From Pseudoneobacillus sp052180215 (lineage in GTDB: Bacteria > Bacillota > Bacilli > Bacillales > Cytobacillaceae): a stretch of DNA of 64,000 nt. The stretch is from the NCBI RefSeq assembly GCF_052180215.1, contig NZ_CP197471.1:902001-966000 (forward strand), written 5' to 3'. Below, one piece after another: positions 49,944-58,913 of the stretch (the stretch's first letter is position 1; each line of letters begins with the position of its first letter). The translations under genes and the position numbers were made by a program. The notes beneath the pieces were generated by a model. The model made no database searches, had not been told where the DNA came from, and saw only the letters and a program-made list of their open reading frames with translations.

Positions 49944-50176
49944 AAAATACCAAAAAACTTATAAAATTAGGGGAGTCATTGAAATTTCAATGGCTCTTTT
50001 GTTTTAAATTCTGCGTACAACCGTTATAATAATAAGAAAAAAGAATCGTTCTTTGTTGCCTTATGTCGTTTTGATAAAATATTGTTTAGCCGTAGTACCA
50101 CCCTCTTAAAAAAGAGGTATCGTGCTTTGAGCTTTCGGGGTTACAAATGTTCGGAAATGAAAGTAGGGGAAATGTA

Positions 50177-50707
50177 ATGGGCGTTCCCACTGAAGGAGAA
50201 CCAATACAAATTCATAGCTATAAACATAACGGGTATATCCATCGCATTTGGGAAGAGACTACCGTTTTAAAAGGGTCAGAGACTCTTGTTATTGGGGGAA
50301 ATGATCGCACGATTGTAACTGAGTCGGATGGAAGAACTTGGATTACAAGAGAACCGGCGATTTGTTATTTTCACTCCCAATATTGGTTCAATATCATCGG
50401 TATGCTTCGTGAGGATGGGGTTCATTACTACTGTAATTTAAGCTCGCCTTTTATTTATGATGGAGAAGCACTTAAATATATTGATTACGATTTAGATATT
50501 AAAGTGTTCCCGGATATGACTTACCATTTGCTAGATGAAGATGAATACGAACGTCATCGACGTGAAATGAAATATCCTGAGGTTATTGACCATATATTAA
50601 AAAAGAATGTTGAAAAATTAATTAAATGGATTCATCAGCGTAAAGGTCCATTTGCACCTGATTTTATTGATACCTGGTATGAGAGATACCTTACATACAG
50701 AAAATAA
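50177..50707 (+). CDS. ntdP: Nucleoside tri-/diphosphate phosphatase (DUF402, YgaC)
   Basis: A 176-residue DUF402 enzyme that hydrolyses nucleoside tri- and diphosphates in studied homologues. Visible motifs: IQIHSYKHNGYIHRIWEETTVL, the acidic HYYCNLSSPFIYDGEALKYIDYDLDIKVFPDM metal-binding region and LLDEDEYERHRREMKYP. The frame opens earlier at 50147, but AGTAGGGGAAATGTA sits just before ATG 50177 and the protein then has the standard 176 residues. The ~200 bases upstream contain an imperfect hairpin (50096-50133) of unclear role. Confidence 0.92.
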   Translation: MGVPTEGEPIQIHSYKHNGYIHRIWEETTVLKGSETLVIGGNDRTIVTESDGRTWITREPAICYFHSQYWFNIIGMLREDGVHYYCNLSSPFIYDGEALKYIDYDLDIKVFPDMTYHLLDEDEYERHRREMKYPEVIDHILKKNVEKLIKWIHQRKGPFAPDFIDTWYERYLTYRK

Positions 50708-50717
50708 ATTAAAACCG

Positions 50718-50740
50718 ACCTGTTGATCAGATCAACAGGT
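50718..50740 (+). terminator. Intrinsic terminator of ntdP
   Basis: ACCTGTTGAT-CAG-ATCAACAGGT stem followed by TTATTGATTTTTTT. Confidence 0.83.
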
Positions 50741-50789
50741 TTATTGATTTTTTTTAGTTTTTTTGAGAGCTTTTGGAGGTGCAGTACAA

Positions 50790-52562
50790 TTGGGCAGTAT
50801 TAGAAGGTATTTGCAATTTGTAAAACCTTATCGGTTTCAAATTATTTGGACTATCATTATTGGTATTTTAAAATTTTCTATTCCGTTATTAATTCCTATG
50901 TTAATTAAATATGTGGTTGATGATATTGTTGGAAATGATCAAATATCTAAAACCGAAAAGACTGACCACCTTTTATTTATTATGGGAATTATGTTTGTCA
51001 TCTTTGTTGTCGTTCGTCCGCCTATTGAGTATTATCGCCAATATTATGCACAATGGACCGCTAGTAAAATTCTTTATGATATTCGAGATCAATTATATAC
51101 TCATATCCAAAAATTGAGCTTTAAGTATTACTCTAATACAAGATCAGGAGAAATCATTTCCAGAGTGATTAATGATGTTGAGCAGACAAAAACATTTGTT
51201 GTGACAGGATTAATGAACCTTTGGCTAGATATGGCCACTATTGTGATCGCCATTATGATCATGTTTACGATGGATGTAAAGCTGACGGTTATGTCAATCA
51301 TCCTTTTTCCACTTTATGCGATTTCTGTACGGTACTTTTTTGGAAACCTGCGAACATTAACAAAGTCTCGTTCTCAGGCTTTAGCTGAAGTGCAAAGTTA
51401 TTTACATGAAAGGGTACAAGGAATGCCCGTCATAAAAAGCTTTGCGATTGAAGATCATGAGCAAAAACTGTTTGATAAACAAAATAAAAATTTCTTAACA
51501 AGAGCGATTGAACATACTCGTTGGAATGCCAAATCGTTTGCAGCTGTAAATACGATTACGGATATTGCTCCTTTAGTGGTGATTGGTTATTCTGGTTTTC
51601 AAGTTATCCAAGGTACTTTAACACTTGGAACCATGATTGCTTTTATTGCTTATATTGATAAGCTTTATAATCCTCTTAGGAGAATGGTGAATTCCTCTAC
51701 CAGCATTACGCAATCCATTGCCTCAATGGACCGTGTGTTTGAATTTATTGATGAAAAGTATGATATTGTCGATCAGCCTAATGCTTTCGAATGTGAAAAT
51801 GTAAAAGGGAATGTAAGTTTCCGAAATGTTTTCTTTTCCTATAATGAAAATGAATCAGTATTAAAAAATATCAACTTAGAGGTTAAAAAGGGAGAGACAA
51901 TTGCACTTGTCGGGATGAGTGGAGGAGGAAAGTCTTCCTTTGTAAGCCTAATACCACGTTTTTATGATGTGTCATCAGGAGAAATTTTACTTGATGGTCA
52001 AGATATAAGAAATTTTAAAGTGAGAAGCTTAAGAGATAAAGTTGGAATGGTTTTCCAGGATAATCTTCTTTTTAGTGACTCGGTTAAAGAAAATATTCTT
52101 TTAGGAAATCCAAAAGCGAGTGAAGAAGAAGTTGTTCAAGCCGCTAAAGCAGCAAATGCGCATGAATTTATCATGGGCCTTCCGCAGGGGTATGGTACCA
52201 AAGTTGGTGAAAGAGGAGTTAAGCTTTCAGGTGGACAAAAGCAACGAATTGCCATTGCTCGAGTATTTTTAAAGAATCCGCCGATCTTAATTCTAGATGA
52301 AGCTACCTCTGCACTGGATTTAGAAAGTGAACATCTTATCCAAGAATCTTTTGAAAAGCTAGCAAAAGACCGCACAACCTTTATTGTTGCCCATCGATTA
52401 TCGACCATTACCCATGCAGACAGAATTGTATTAATTGAGCATGGAGAAATAGTTGAAATCGGCACCCATGAGCAATTAATGGAGAAGAAAGGGAGCTATT
52501 ACCGACTGTTTCAAGTACAACAAATTGATACAAAAGAACCTGTTTCTCTTCTAGAAAGTTAA
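50790..52562 (+). CDS. ygaD: ABC exporter half-transporter YgaD
   Basis: A 590-residue membrane ATPase with six N-terminal helices (ABC type 1 exporter domain) and a C-terminal nucleotide-binding domain: Walker A GMSGGGKSS, Q-loop GMVFQDNLLF, signature LSGGQKQR, Walker B ILILDEATSALD and H-loop VAHRLST. It probably works as a homodimer exporting a lipid or hydrophobic compound, substrate unknown. TTG 50790 is 8 bases after GGAGGTG; the upstream ATG-like start at 50763 is inside the leader. Confidence 0.93.
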   Translation: MGSIRRYLQFVKPYRFQIIWTIIIGILKFSIPLLIPMLIKYVVDDIVGNDQISKTEKTDHLLFIMGIMFVIFVVVRPPIEYYRQYYAQWTASKILYDIRDQLYTHIQKLSFKYYSNTRSGEIISRVINDVEQTKTFVVTGLMNLWLDMATIVIAIMIMFTMDVKLTVMSIILFPLYAISVRYFFGNLRTLTKSRSQALAEVQSYLHERVQGMPVIKSFAIEDHEQKLFDKQNKNFLTRAIEHTRWNAKSFAAVNTITDIAPLVVIGYSGFQVIQGTLTLGTMIAFIAYIDKLYNPLRRMVNSSTSITQSIASMDRVFEFIDEKYDIVDQPNAFECENVKGNVSFRNVFFSYNENESVLKNINLEVKKGETIALVGMSGGGKSSFVSLIPRFYDVSSGEILLDGQDIRNFKVRSLRDKVGMVFQDNLLFSDSVKENILLGNPKASEEEVVQAAKAANAHEFIMGLPQGYGTKVGERGVKLSGGQKQRIAIARVFLKNPPILILDEATSALDLESEHLIQESFEKLAKDRTTFIVAHRLSTITHADRIVLIEHGEIVEIGTHEQLMEKKGSYYRLFQVQQIDTKEPVSLLES

Positions 52563-52588
52563 AAACTGTCCATCATTTGGACAGTTTT
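52562..52588 (+). terminator. Intrinsic terminator of ygaD
   Basis: AAAACTGTCCA-TCATT-TGGACAGTTTT followed by TTTTAG. Confidence 0.88.
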
Positions 52589-52686
52589 TTTTAGAAAAAA
52601 ATTAAAAATATTACCATTTTTATGTTTAGGGCTCTAATAGATGGGTACTTAGATACTAATTATATTTAAGGTTGAGGTGAACCATC

Positions 52687-52839
52687 TTGGAGCTAGGTAA
52701 AAAGGTCATTTATCAAGGGGAAGAATACATCATCTTTTATACATACGAGAATGGCTACTGTGAAATTAAAGAAATAAACGACTCTAACATTATCAATGTT
52801 CTTTTGGTTCCAGAATCGAAAATACAACCGGCATGCTAA
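52687..52839 (+). CDS. 50-residue protein of unknown function
   Basis: Small ORF from TTG 52687 with TGAGGTGA 7 bases upstream, to TAA 52839. The protein starts MELGKKVIYQGEEYIIFYTY and continues ENGYCEIKEINDSNIINVLLVPESK, a compact all-beta pattern like a small barrel. A terminator follows directly, and the gap to ygaD (125 bases) allows its own promoter. I have no family name. The good start site and terminator make it likely real. Confidence 0.62.
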   Translation: MELGKKVIYQGEEYIIFYTYENGYCEIKEINDSNIINVLLVPESKIQPAC

Positions 52840-52871
52840 AACAAACTCATGTAAATCACATGGGTTTGTTT
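52839..52871 (+). terminator. Intrinsic terminator of the small ORF
   Basis: AAACAAACTCATGT / ACATGGGTTTGTTT stem (one wobble) with a T run. Confidence 0.86.
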
Positions 52872-52881
52872 TTTTATATAA

Positions 52882-52908
52882 AAAACTCGCCCCTATAAGG
52901 CGAGTTTT
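52882..52908 (-). terminator. Intrinsic terminator of ygaE
   Basis: AAAACTCGCC / GGCGAGTTTT stem; on the minus strand it follows the ygaE stop and ends TTTTTTA. Confidence 0.85.
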
Positions 52909-52910
52909 GA

Positions 52911-53996
52911 TTAAAGTTCCGGTTTACTTTCCTCAATATTCACTTCATTATCGTCCTTGTGGTAGGATTGGAAGCTGTTGATCAATGTTTCAAGATGCTC
53001 TACATGTTCACCGTAATCCATAATTGCTGCAATGACCTGCATCGTGTGAAACAGAACCGCTTCGTTTTCCTCGCTTCTTTCTTGAACAATAAATAACTGA
53101 AAGAGCCCTTTTTTATTTAAGCAGACATTTCCACCATACTCCGTACTACCAGTTTGGATTTTGGTTTTACCAATAAATCTTAATAAGAGCTGTTCGTGAT
53201 GATGGATGAGACAATCAAGCTGTTCTTGGAGCTGAAGTTGAAAATCCTCTGATAATTGAAGAAGCTCGTTTTCATATCGGTTTAATTGTTTTAATGTTTC
53301 AAGAGCTCTCTTTGTTGTGGTAATCATCTGACGATAAATAACAAGTTTACGTGATTTAACTAAATTCTGCTTTTTTAAGTAATTCCGTTCTTCTTTGTAA
53401 AAAAGATAAAGTTGATCAAGTCTAACAAGTGTATCCTTTATTTTTTCAATATCATTTTTTAATAGATGATTCTCAGAAGCGTGTCTTGAGGACATTCTAA
53501 TCCATTTGAGAATTTCTTCTGTTGTACTTGATATTTTTAGATAAAGTCTGTTTTCGTATTTAGGTGGTAAAAACACAAGATTTACGATAAAGGCGGAAAA
53601 TACACCTATCATAATTGTAGAAAAACGGATAAAGGCAAAGTTAATAAATTCTTCACCAGGCGTTTCCATTATCGCGATAAGTGTAACTAACGATAAGGCG
53701 ATGGTGTTTTCCAGTCTTAATTTGAGATTGATGGTAATCACAATAATAGCGGCTAAGCCGATGATAACCACATGGTTACCAAGCAATAGCACAAATAAAA
53801 CGGCCATAATTGCACCGATAATATTACCTTGAATTTGCTCAATGATCGATAAATAAGAGCGATAAATAGAAGGTTGTACGGCAAATATTGCAGCAATCCC
53901 CGCGAAAACAGGGGAGGGGGAGTTCAACTGTTGAGCCACTAACAAGGATAGGATGATTGCGATTCCCGTTTTGAATATTCGGGCGCCAAGCTTCAT
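52911..53996 (-). CDS. ygaE: Aromatic acid exporter (FUSC/ArAE) family membrane protein
   Basis: A 361-residue protein: the N-terminal ~150 residues hold five or six helices of the ArAE_1 domain (IFKTGIAIILSLLVAQQLNSPSPVFAGIAAIFAVQPSIYRSY is highly characteristic), and the C-terminal ~200 residues form a cytosolic helical domain with long coiled-coil-like helices. Homologues such as YgaE are predicted aromatic acid exporters; activity is unproven. ATG follows AGGAATTTTTAAGA, a modest site. Confidence 0.85.
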   Translation of the reverse strand: MKLGARIFKTGIAIILSLLVAQQLNSPSPVFAGIAAIFAVQPSIYRSYLSIIEQIQGNIIGAIMAVLFVLLLGNHVVIIGLAAIIVITINLKLRLENTIALSLVTLIAIMETPGEEFINFAFIRFSTIMIGVFSAFIVNLVFLPPKYENRLYLKISSTTEEILKWIRMSSRHASENHLLKNDIEKIKDTLVRLDQLYLFYKEERNYLKKQNLVKSRKLVIYRQMITTTKRALETLKQLNRYENELLQLSEDFQLQLQEQLDCLIHHHEQLLLRFIGKTKIQTGSTEYGGNVCLNKKGLFQLFIVQERSEENEAVLFHTMQVIAAIMDYGEHVEHLETLINSFQSYHKDDNEVNIEESKPEL

Positions 53997-54103
53997 TTCT
54001 TAAAAATTCCTTTCATGTGTAATTTCTTTTTTAACTGCTAGTATTGTACTATACAGTGTTATGTATGAAACTGCAAGGGACATTTACCTGAAAAAAATGA
54101 TAA

Positions 54104-54142
54104 AAAATGGCAACTGCCACAATCGAGGGCAATTGCCATTTT
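54104..54142 (-). terminator. Intrinsic terminator of gltB
   Basis: AAAATGGCAACTGCC / GGCAATTGCCATTTT stem (one wobble); on the minus strand it ends TTTTTTATC. Confidence 0.85.
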
Positions 54143-54151
54143 ACATAGGAA

Positions 54152-57100
54152 TCACTCTGTAGATACGGAAGGATCTGCTTGTTCTTTGACAGGAATAATC
54201 TGAACAAAATGCTCGTCTATATGCTCTAATAATGATTGTAAAGGAGACGCTTCCTCCATTTGACCGCTTTCCACTAAAATATGAATATATTTTGTTAACA
54301 ATTCTTCAACATCTGCTATTCCCTTTACGGAAAGAGGAGTAATCGATACCTTCGCACCTTTTGCAATCCGTTTTTTCATGACATCCAATGTAAAACCCAT
54401 TTCAGGTTGCTGTCTTAAATAAACGACACCACCCGTCATACCTGCACAAATCCATGGACCAGGGTCCCCAAGCACTAAGCCTCTGCCGTTCGTCATATAT
54501 TCAAAGGCAAAACCTTTAATATTAGCACGGGATGCCACATTTCCTGTCTCTTTCTCGGGAAGTGGTGTTTGAATTTGACCACCGATAATCATATCTGCAC
54601 CTGATAACCGAATCCCAGCTCTTGCATCAGCATTACCTTGTGCGACTAAAAGTCCCTTTTGTGCTCCATATCCAAAGCCTTTTCCGACAGATCCGTTATA
54701 GTACTTTCCGTCTTTCCCTTTTGATTTTAAAATGACGATACTACCGCCAAAAGATGTTTTACCAATTCCGTCTTGAGCACCGCCATGTACCTCAAGGTTG
54801 ATACCAGCACTATTATACGCACCTAATCCATTTCCAGGGATAGAACCATTTTTATATTTTAATTGAATAGGAGGTAAAGACTTATAAGTACCATCTAAAC
54901 GGCCGCGGACACGGTGACAGGATACTCTGCTGCCTAAAACCCTTTGTTCAGAGGTGACGCTGTAAAAATCTCTGGAATAATGTAAATCTTCAACTCGCTG
55001 GTCTAAATATTCCGCACCAACAGCAGCTTGGATGGCAGCCGGTTCGGTAATAGTATCCATTTCATGTTGATTAAATTGAGCAATATCAAGTGTTCTTAAT
55101 AACTCAGCTAGATTTAATTGATCTTCTCCTTTTACTTGTTGAAGAAGGTCAGAACGCCCCACTGCTGCTTGAAGATTTTGAATACCAATAGAGCCTGCTA
55201 GTTGTTTTAGTTCTTCACCAAAAGCGCTATATAAATGGACGATTCCTTGAACGGCTAATTCGAGGTTACGAGGGACAAATTTTCTAAGTCCATGTTCTTT
55301 TGCTTGAAGTTCTGTTTCGATTTGGGTGGCAATACCAACGTGACAGGTATCTAAATGACATCCTTTGCAAGTTGTACAGCCAATCGAAATCATTGAGAGT
55401 GTTCCGAAACCAACACGGTTTGCCCCAAGAAGCATTATTTTTAATACATCCATTGCACTTTTTAAACCGCCGTCTGCCCAAATTTCAACCTGATGGCGAA
55501 GACCGCTTTCAAGCAAGGCATTATGGGCAGCCTTGACACCAATTTCAACAGGTAAGCCAACATGCTGAATAGCATGAATTCTTGCAGCCCCAGTCCCTCC
55601 GTCAAAACCACTAACCGTAATGATATCGGCTCCGGCCTTAGCAATTCCTACTGCGATCGTACCTATGTTTGGAACAACAGGCACCTTAACAGCTACTTTT
55701 GCTTGATCATTTGCTGTTTTAATTTCGTGAATCATTTGTGCTAAATCTTCAATCGAATAAATGTCATGATTGTTAGAAGGGGAGATTAAGTCTGATCCAA
55801 TGGTTGCATTTCTTGCTTCAGCAATTTTTGCTGTAACCTTAGAACCTGGAAGATGCCCGCCTTCTCCTGGCTTAGCCCCTTGACCGATCTTTATTTCAAT
55901 GAGATTAGAAGAGTTCAAGAGTTCAGCATTTACTCCAAATCGACCAGAAGCTACTTGTTGGCCACGAGTGTTAGGATATTTGCCGAGCATATCCTTAATT
56001 TCTCCACCCTCACCATTCATGCTAACCATATTTAATCGATCTGCGCCTTCAGCATAAGCACGGAAGGCAATTTCATTTTGAGAACCAAATGACATGGAGG
56101 CGATCACAAAAGGTAAATCATGTTTACCAACTCGAATATCAACATCCTGTGCTGAAATGGTTTTTTGGGATGGTTTTAATTCAGTCAAATGACGAATCGT
56201 TGTTGGGTTTTCTTGTTCTTGTTCCGTGATTTTATCACGATAAACGGAATAATTCCCCGTTTGGGCTATTTCACCGACAGACTTCCAGATACGTGGGAAA
56301 ATATGAAATGATTTCCCTATTCTAGCGTTTTCATCATGATAATCCCGTGCTCTATCTTTTGCATCACTTTCCATCTTTGCAAAATGAAGACCTAAACCAT
56401 CTCCGCCGAAGAAATTAACAATATCTAAGGCTGAAGCCACTTTTTCGTCTAAACCAATAGCTGAGAATAAACGGCCGTATCCACGAAGTTCATGGATTCC
56501 AAGAGTAGAGATCACTTTTTCCATACCTTTTATCAAAGCAGAATATAGATTCACTAATGGTTCTGTACCATTTTCCAAAACAGTTATAAACATGTAATAA
56601 GGGCTAATTAAATCTGCACCAAAACCTACAGATAAAATTAAATCATGAAGGGAACGTAGGGAAGCTGAACGTAGAAGAATGGAGCAATTTCTTCGTACAT
56701 TTGCTTTTTGTAATGCCTGGTCGACAGTAGAAAGGACGAGATGTGAGTCCAACCAAAATTGTTCATGGTGTGCCAAGGCATCATCCAGAACAATCAATGT
56801 TTTTCCAGATTGTACGGCTGCAAGGGCTTCTTCTGTAATACGTTCTAATGCTGCTTCGATTAATTCATTCTCTTGGAAAGTGGAAGATACATAGGCTACA
56901 AGTTTCCGTTCCTGGTAATAATGAATTAACTGGTCGAAACTAGGCTGTTTTAATAAGGAAGAACATTCATATCCAAATTTACCTTCTATTAAAATAGGAC
57001 TTGTTAGCTCTAAAACAGAATCTACCTTTTTATTCTCCGTTAACGATGGTCTTTTTCCGATGATCACGCGTGTTGAGAAATGTTCTGATTCACGATCACG

Positions 57101-58636
57101 GTCAATAGCGGGGTTTGTTACTACAGCCACACTTTCCTTAATAAAGTCAGCAATGTTTTTTCTTTCTGGATTTAAAGCAGCTAAAGGAGAGTCATGACCA
57201 AGAGAGCGAATTGGTTCTGCGCCTTTTTCCGCCATTTGTTCCACGAATTGAACATGTTCTCTTTCCCATCCAAATGCTTTGTACTGACCATTATTTATTT
57301 TTTCAGGGTAGTTCATCATGACGACCTTCTCAAATGGAGGAGGTTGTAGACGCTGATGGGAATTCATTATATCTAAACGTTTTTTCAGTCTTTCATATAC
57401 TTCCTGTTGGAAGCTAGGTTGATCATATCTCTTTAATGTTTCTCCATCCCACTTGAAACCAATTTTTTCACCTGGAGCTAATGGTTTCGGTTCTCCCGTA
57501 TATTCGGATGAAGGGATAATTCCTGGCTCTGAGGAGAATAAGTAAGAATCGAGCGTTTCTAGCATCCATAAAGGTCTTAAGCCTAAAGCATCTACACTAA
57601 AGACGGCTTCATCCTGGTAACGCGAGATAATTCCAGCGGGTCCTTGAGCAAAATGTCCCCATGCCTCTCGAAGATACGTATACATATCCTGCAGATGCTT
57701 TGGGTATGCCTTTATTTCATTCAGAATAGGAGGAAACATGACATCCATTGCTTCGAATAGGCTGTACCCGTCACGAGAAAGGAACGTTTCTAATGTTCTG
57801 CTTAAATCCTGTGAGTCACTACCGCCTTTAACAAGTGGTACGTTCAATTTAACAGCTTCATCTCTAAGTTTTTGAATCGTATTTATTTCTCCGTTATGAC
57901 CTAATATACTAAATGGCTGCACACGAAAAAAGCTAGATAAAGTGTTAGTCGAATAACGGTTGTGACCTAATGTCATGGTTGAAGCTACCAGTGGATCAGC
58001 TAGGTCTGTATAGTATTTTGGTAAAATATCCCCCGCACCTAAAACCTTGTAAACAGCATAATCCTGACTTAATGAAGCAACATGTACGGCCTCATTTTTT
58101 TCAAGTTCTATGGTTAATTCAAAAAGAATTTTTGAAAGCTCTTGTTTTACAAGAGGGCCTAAACATGCGATTTGAAGGAATAAAGGGTTTTCTTGCAAAG
58201 CAATGGTGCCAAGGGCTGTAGGGTCAATTTCGTTCAAGGATTGAAAGACAATTTCAAGTTGGTACTTTTTAAAAGTGGAAAGAATATAGGCTAAAGAAGC
58301 TTCCTTTTCTTTTTGTCCTATAAAAATATGTCCAACCACAAAATTCTCTTGATCGACAATCTCAGGGTTCATATCTACTTTGTGCAGTTTATTTTTCCAA
58401 AGTGCTCTTGGGATATCAATGTGAATCCCAACACCATCACCTTCATTATTAATGAAACCAGCACGGTGATTCATTGTCACAAGTGCATGAATGCAATGAT
58501 AAATATTTTCTCTCGATGGGATTTTTGTCTTTTCTAAAGAAGCAACAATTCCACAAGCATCATGTTCATGTTGGTGAAAATTGTTAAACGTAGAAGGACT
58601 CCAAGTTTTGTTCATATTATTCGGCTTATACATCAT
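54152..58636 (-). CDS. gltB: Glutamate synthase large subunit
   Basis: Converts glutamine plus 2-oxoglutarate to two glutamates. The 1494-residue chain has the class II amidotransferase domain (catalytic Cys28 in DACGIVASL, so a 27-residue propeptide is removed), the central FMN-binding synthase domain with GGEGGEIKDM and GQGAKPGEGGHLPGSK, the [3Fe-4S] segment CTTCKGCHLDTCHVG near residue 1115, and the C-terminal GXGXG beta-helix. No small subunit (gltD) is adjacent, unlike B. subtilis gltAB. ATG 58636 is 17 bases from GAGGAGGTGA, unusually far. Upstream lie a promoter and a cre-like site. Confidence 0.93.
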   Translation of the reverse strand: MMYKPNNMNKTWSPSTFNNFHQHEHDACGIVASLEKTKIPSRENIYHCIHALVTMNHRAGFINNEGDGVGIHIDIPRALWKNKLHKVDMNPEIVDQENFVVGHIFIGQKEKEASLAYILSTFKKYQLEIVFQSLNEIDPTALGTIALQENPLFLQIACLGPLVKQELSKILFELTIELEKNEAVHVASLSQDYAVYKVLGAGDILPKYYTDLADPLVASTMTLGHNRYSTNTLSSFFRVQPFSILGHNGEINTIQKLRDEAVKLNVPLVKGGSDSQDLSRTLETFLSRDGYSLFEAMDVMFPPILNEIKAYPKHLQDMYTYLREAWGHFAQGPAGIISRYQDEAVFSVDALGLRPLWMLETLDSYLFSSEPGIIPSSEYTGEPKPLAPGEKIGFKWDGETLKRYDQPSFQQEVYERLKKRLDIMNSHQRLQPPPFEKVVMMNYPEKINNGQYKAFGWEREHVQFVEQMAEKGAEPIRSLGHDSPLAALNPERKNIADFIKESVAVVTNPAIDRDRESEHFSTRVIIGKRPSLTENKKVDSVLELTSPILIEGKFGYECSSLLKQPSFDQLIHYYQERKLVAYVSSTFQENELIEAALERITEEALAAVQSGKTLIVLDDALAHHEQFWLDSHLVLSTVDQALQKANVRRNCSILLRSASLRSLHDLILSVGFGADLISPYYMFITVLENGTEPLVNLYSALIKGMEKVISTLGIHELRGYGRLFSAIGLDEKVASALDIVNFFGGDGLGLHFAKMESDAKDRARDYHDENARIGKSFHIFPRIWKSVGEIAQTGNYSVYRDKITEQEQENPTTIRHLTELKPSQKTISAQDVDIRVGKHDLPFVIASMSFGSQNEIAFRAYAEGADRLNMVSMNGEGGEIKDMLGKYPNTRGQQVASGRFGVNAELLNSSNLIEIKIGQGAKPGEGGHLPGSKVTAKIAEARNATIGSDLISPSNNHDIYSIEDLAQMIHEIKTANDQAKVAVKVPVVPNIGTIAVGIAKAGADIITVSGFDGGTGAARIHAIQHVGLPVEIGVKAAHNALLESGLRHQVEIWADGGLKSAMDVLKIMLLGANRVGFGTLSMISIGCTTCKGCHLDTCHVGIATQIETELQAKEHGLRKFVPRNLELAVQGIVHLYSAFGEELKQLAGSIGIQNLQAAVGRSDLLQQVKGEDQLNLAELLRTLDIAQFNQHEMDTITEPAAIQAAVGAEYLDQRVEDLHYSRDFYSVTSEQRVLGSRVSCHRVRGRLDGTYKSLPPIQLKYKNGSIPGNGLGAYNSAGINLEVHGGAQDGIGKTSFGGSIVILKSKGKDGKYYNGSVGKGFGYGAQKGLLVAQGNADARAGIRLSGADMIIGGQIQTPLPEKETGNVASRANIKGFAFEYMTNGRGLVLGDPGPWICAGMTGGVVYLRQQPEMGFTLDVMKKRIAKGAKVSITPLSVKGIADVEELLTKYIHILVESGQMEEASPLQSLLEHIDEHFVQIIPVKEQADPSVSTE

Positions 58637-58760
58637 ATCAGTTAAAGCCGATTCACCTCCTCTATATTAAATGTATGGGGTTTTTTAATGGGGATAAAAT
58701 ACTGAATTAAAGCGTTATTGTGGTAAATCAATAAAGGAATAAAAATAAAATAATAGTTTT

Positions 58761-58789
58761 ATAATATCATAAGAATTTTCAGAAATCAA
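58761..58789 (-). promoter_or_regulatory. Predicted gltB promoter
   Basis: On the minus strand TTGATT (58784-58789), 17-base spacer, TATTAT (58761-58766), about 125 bases before the gltB start codon. Confidence 0.5.
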
Positions 58790-58837
58790 TTATTTATGCA
58801 TTATTATGGATAGAAGGGAGAGGTGGGGAATGTTAAT

Positions 58838-58852
58838 ATGTAAACGTTTTCA
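58838..58852. promoter_or_regulatory. cre-like CcpA site upstream of gltB
   Basis: ATGTAAACGTTTTCA fits the consensus WTGNNARCGNWWWCA at every position. It is centred about 90 bases upstream of the predicted gltB transcription start, a distance seen for CcpA-activated promoters. Confidence 0.6.
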
Positions 58853-58868
58853 GTTATAAAATGTAAAA

Positions 58869-58895
58869 ATCACTAGTGCTTAAGACACTAGTGAT
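58869..58895 (-). terminator. Intrinsic terminator of gsaB
   Basis: ATCACTAGTG / CACTAGTGAT perfect stem; on the minus strand followed by TTTTTAC, 19 bases after the stop. Confidence 0.82.
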
Positions 58896-58913
58896 GTACA
58901 AGTTTTTGTATAA

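Noticed and set aside
50096..50133. T-box leader upstream of ntdP
   Set aside because: GTACCACC-like bases are present, but there is no specifier stem, no complete T-box sequence and no aminoacyl-tRNA or amino acid gene downstream.
55284..58537. Several open frames antisense to gltB
   Set aside because: They mirror the gltB codons, lack ribosome binding sites and encode no recognisable domains.
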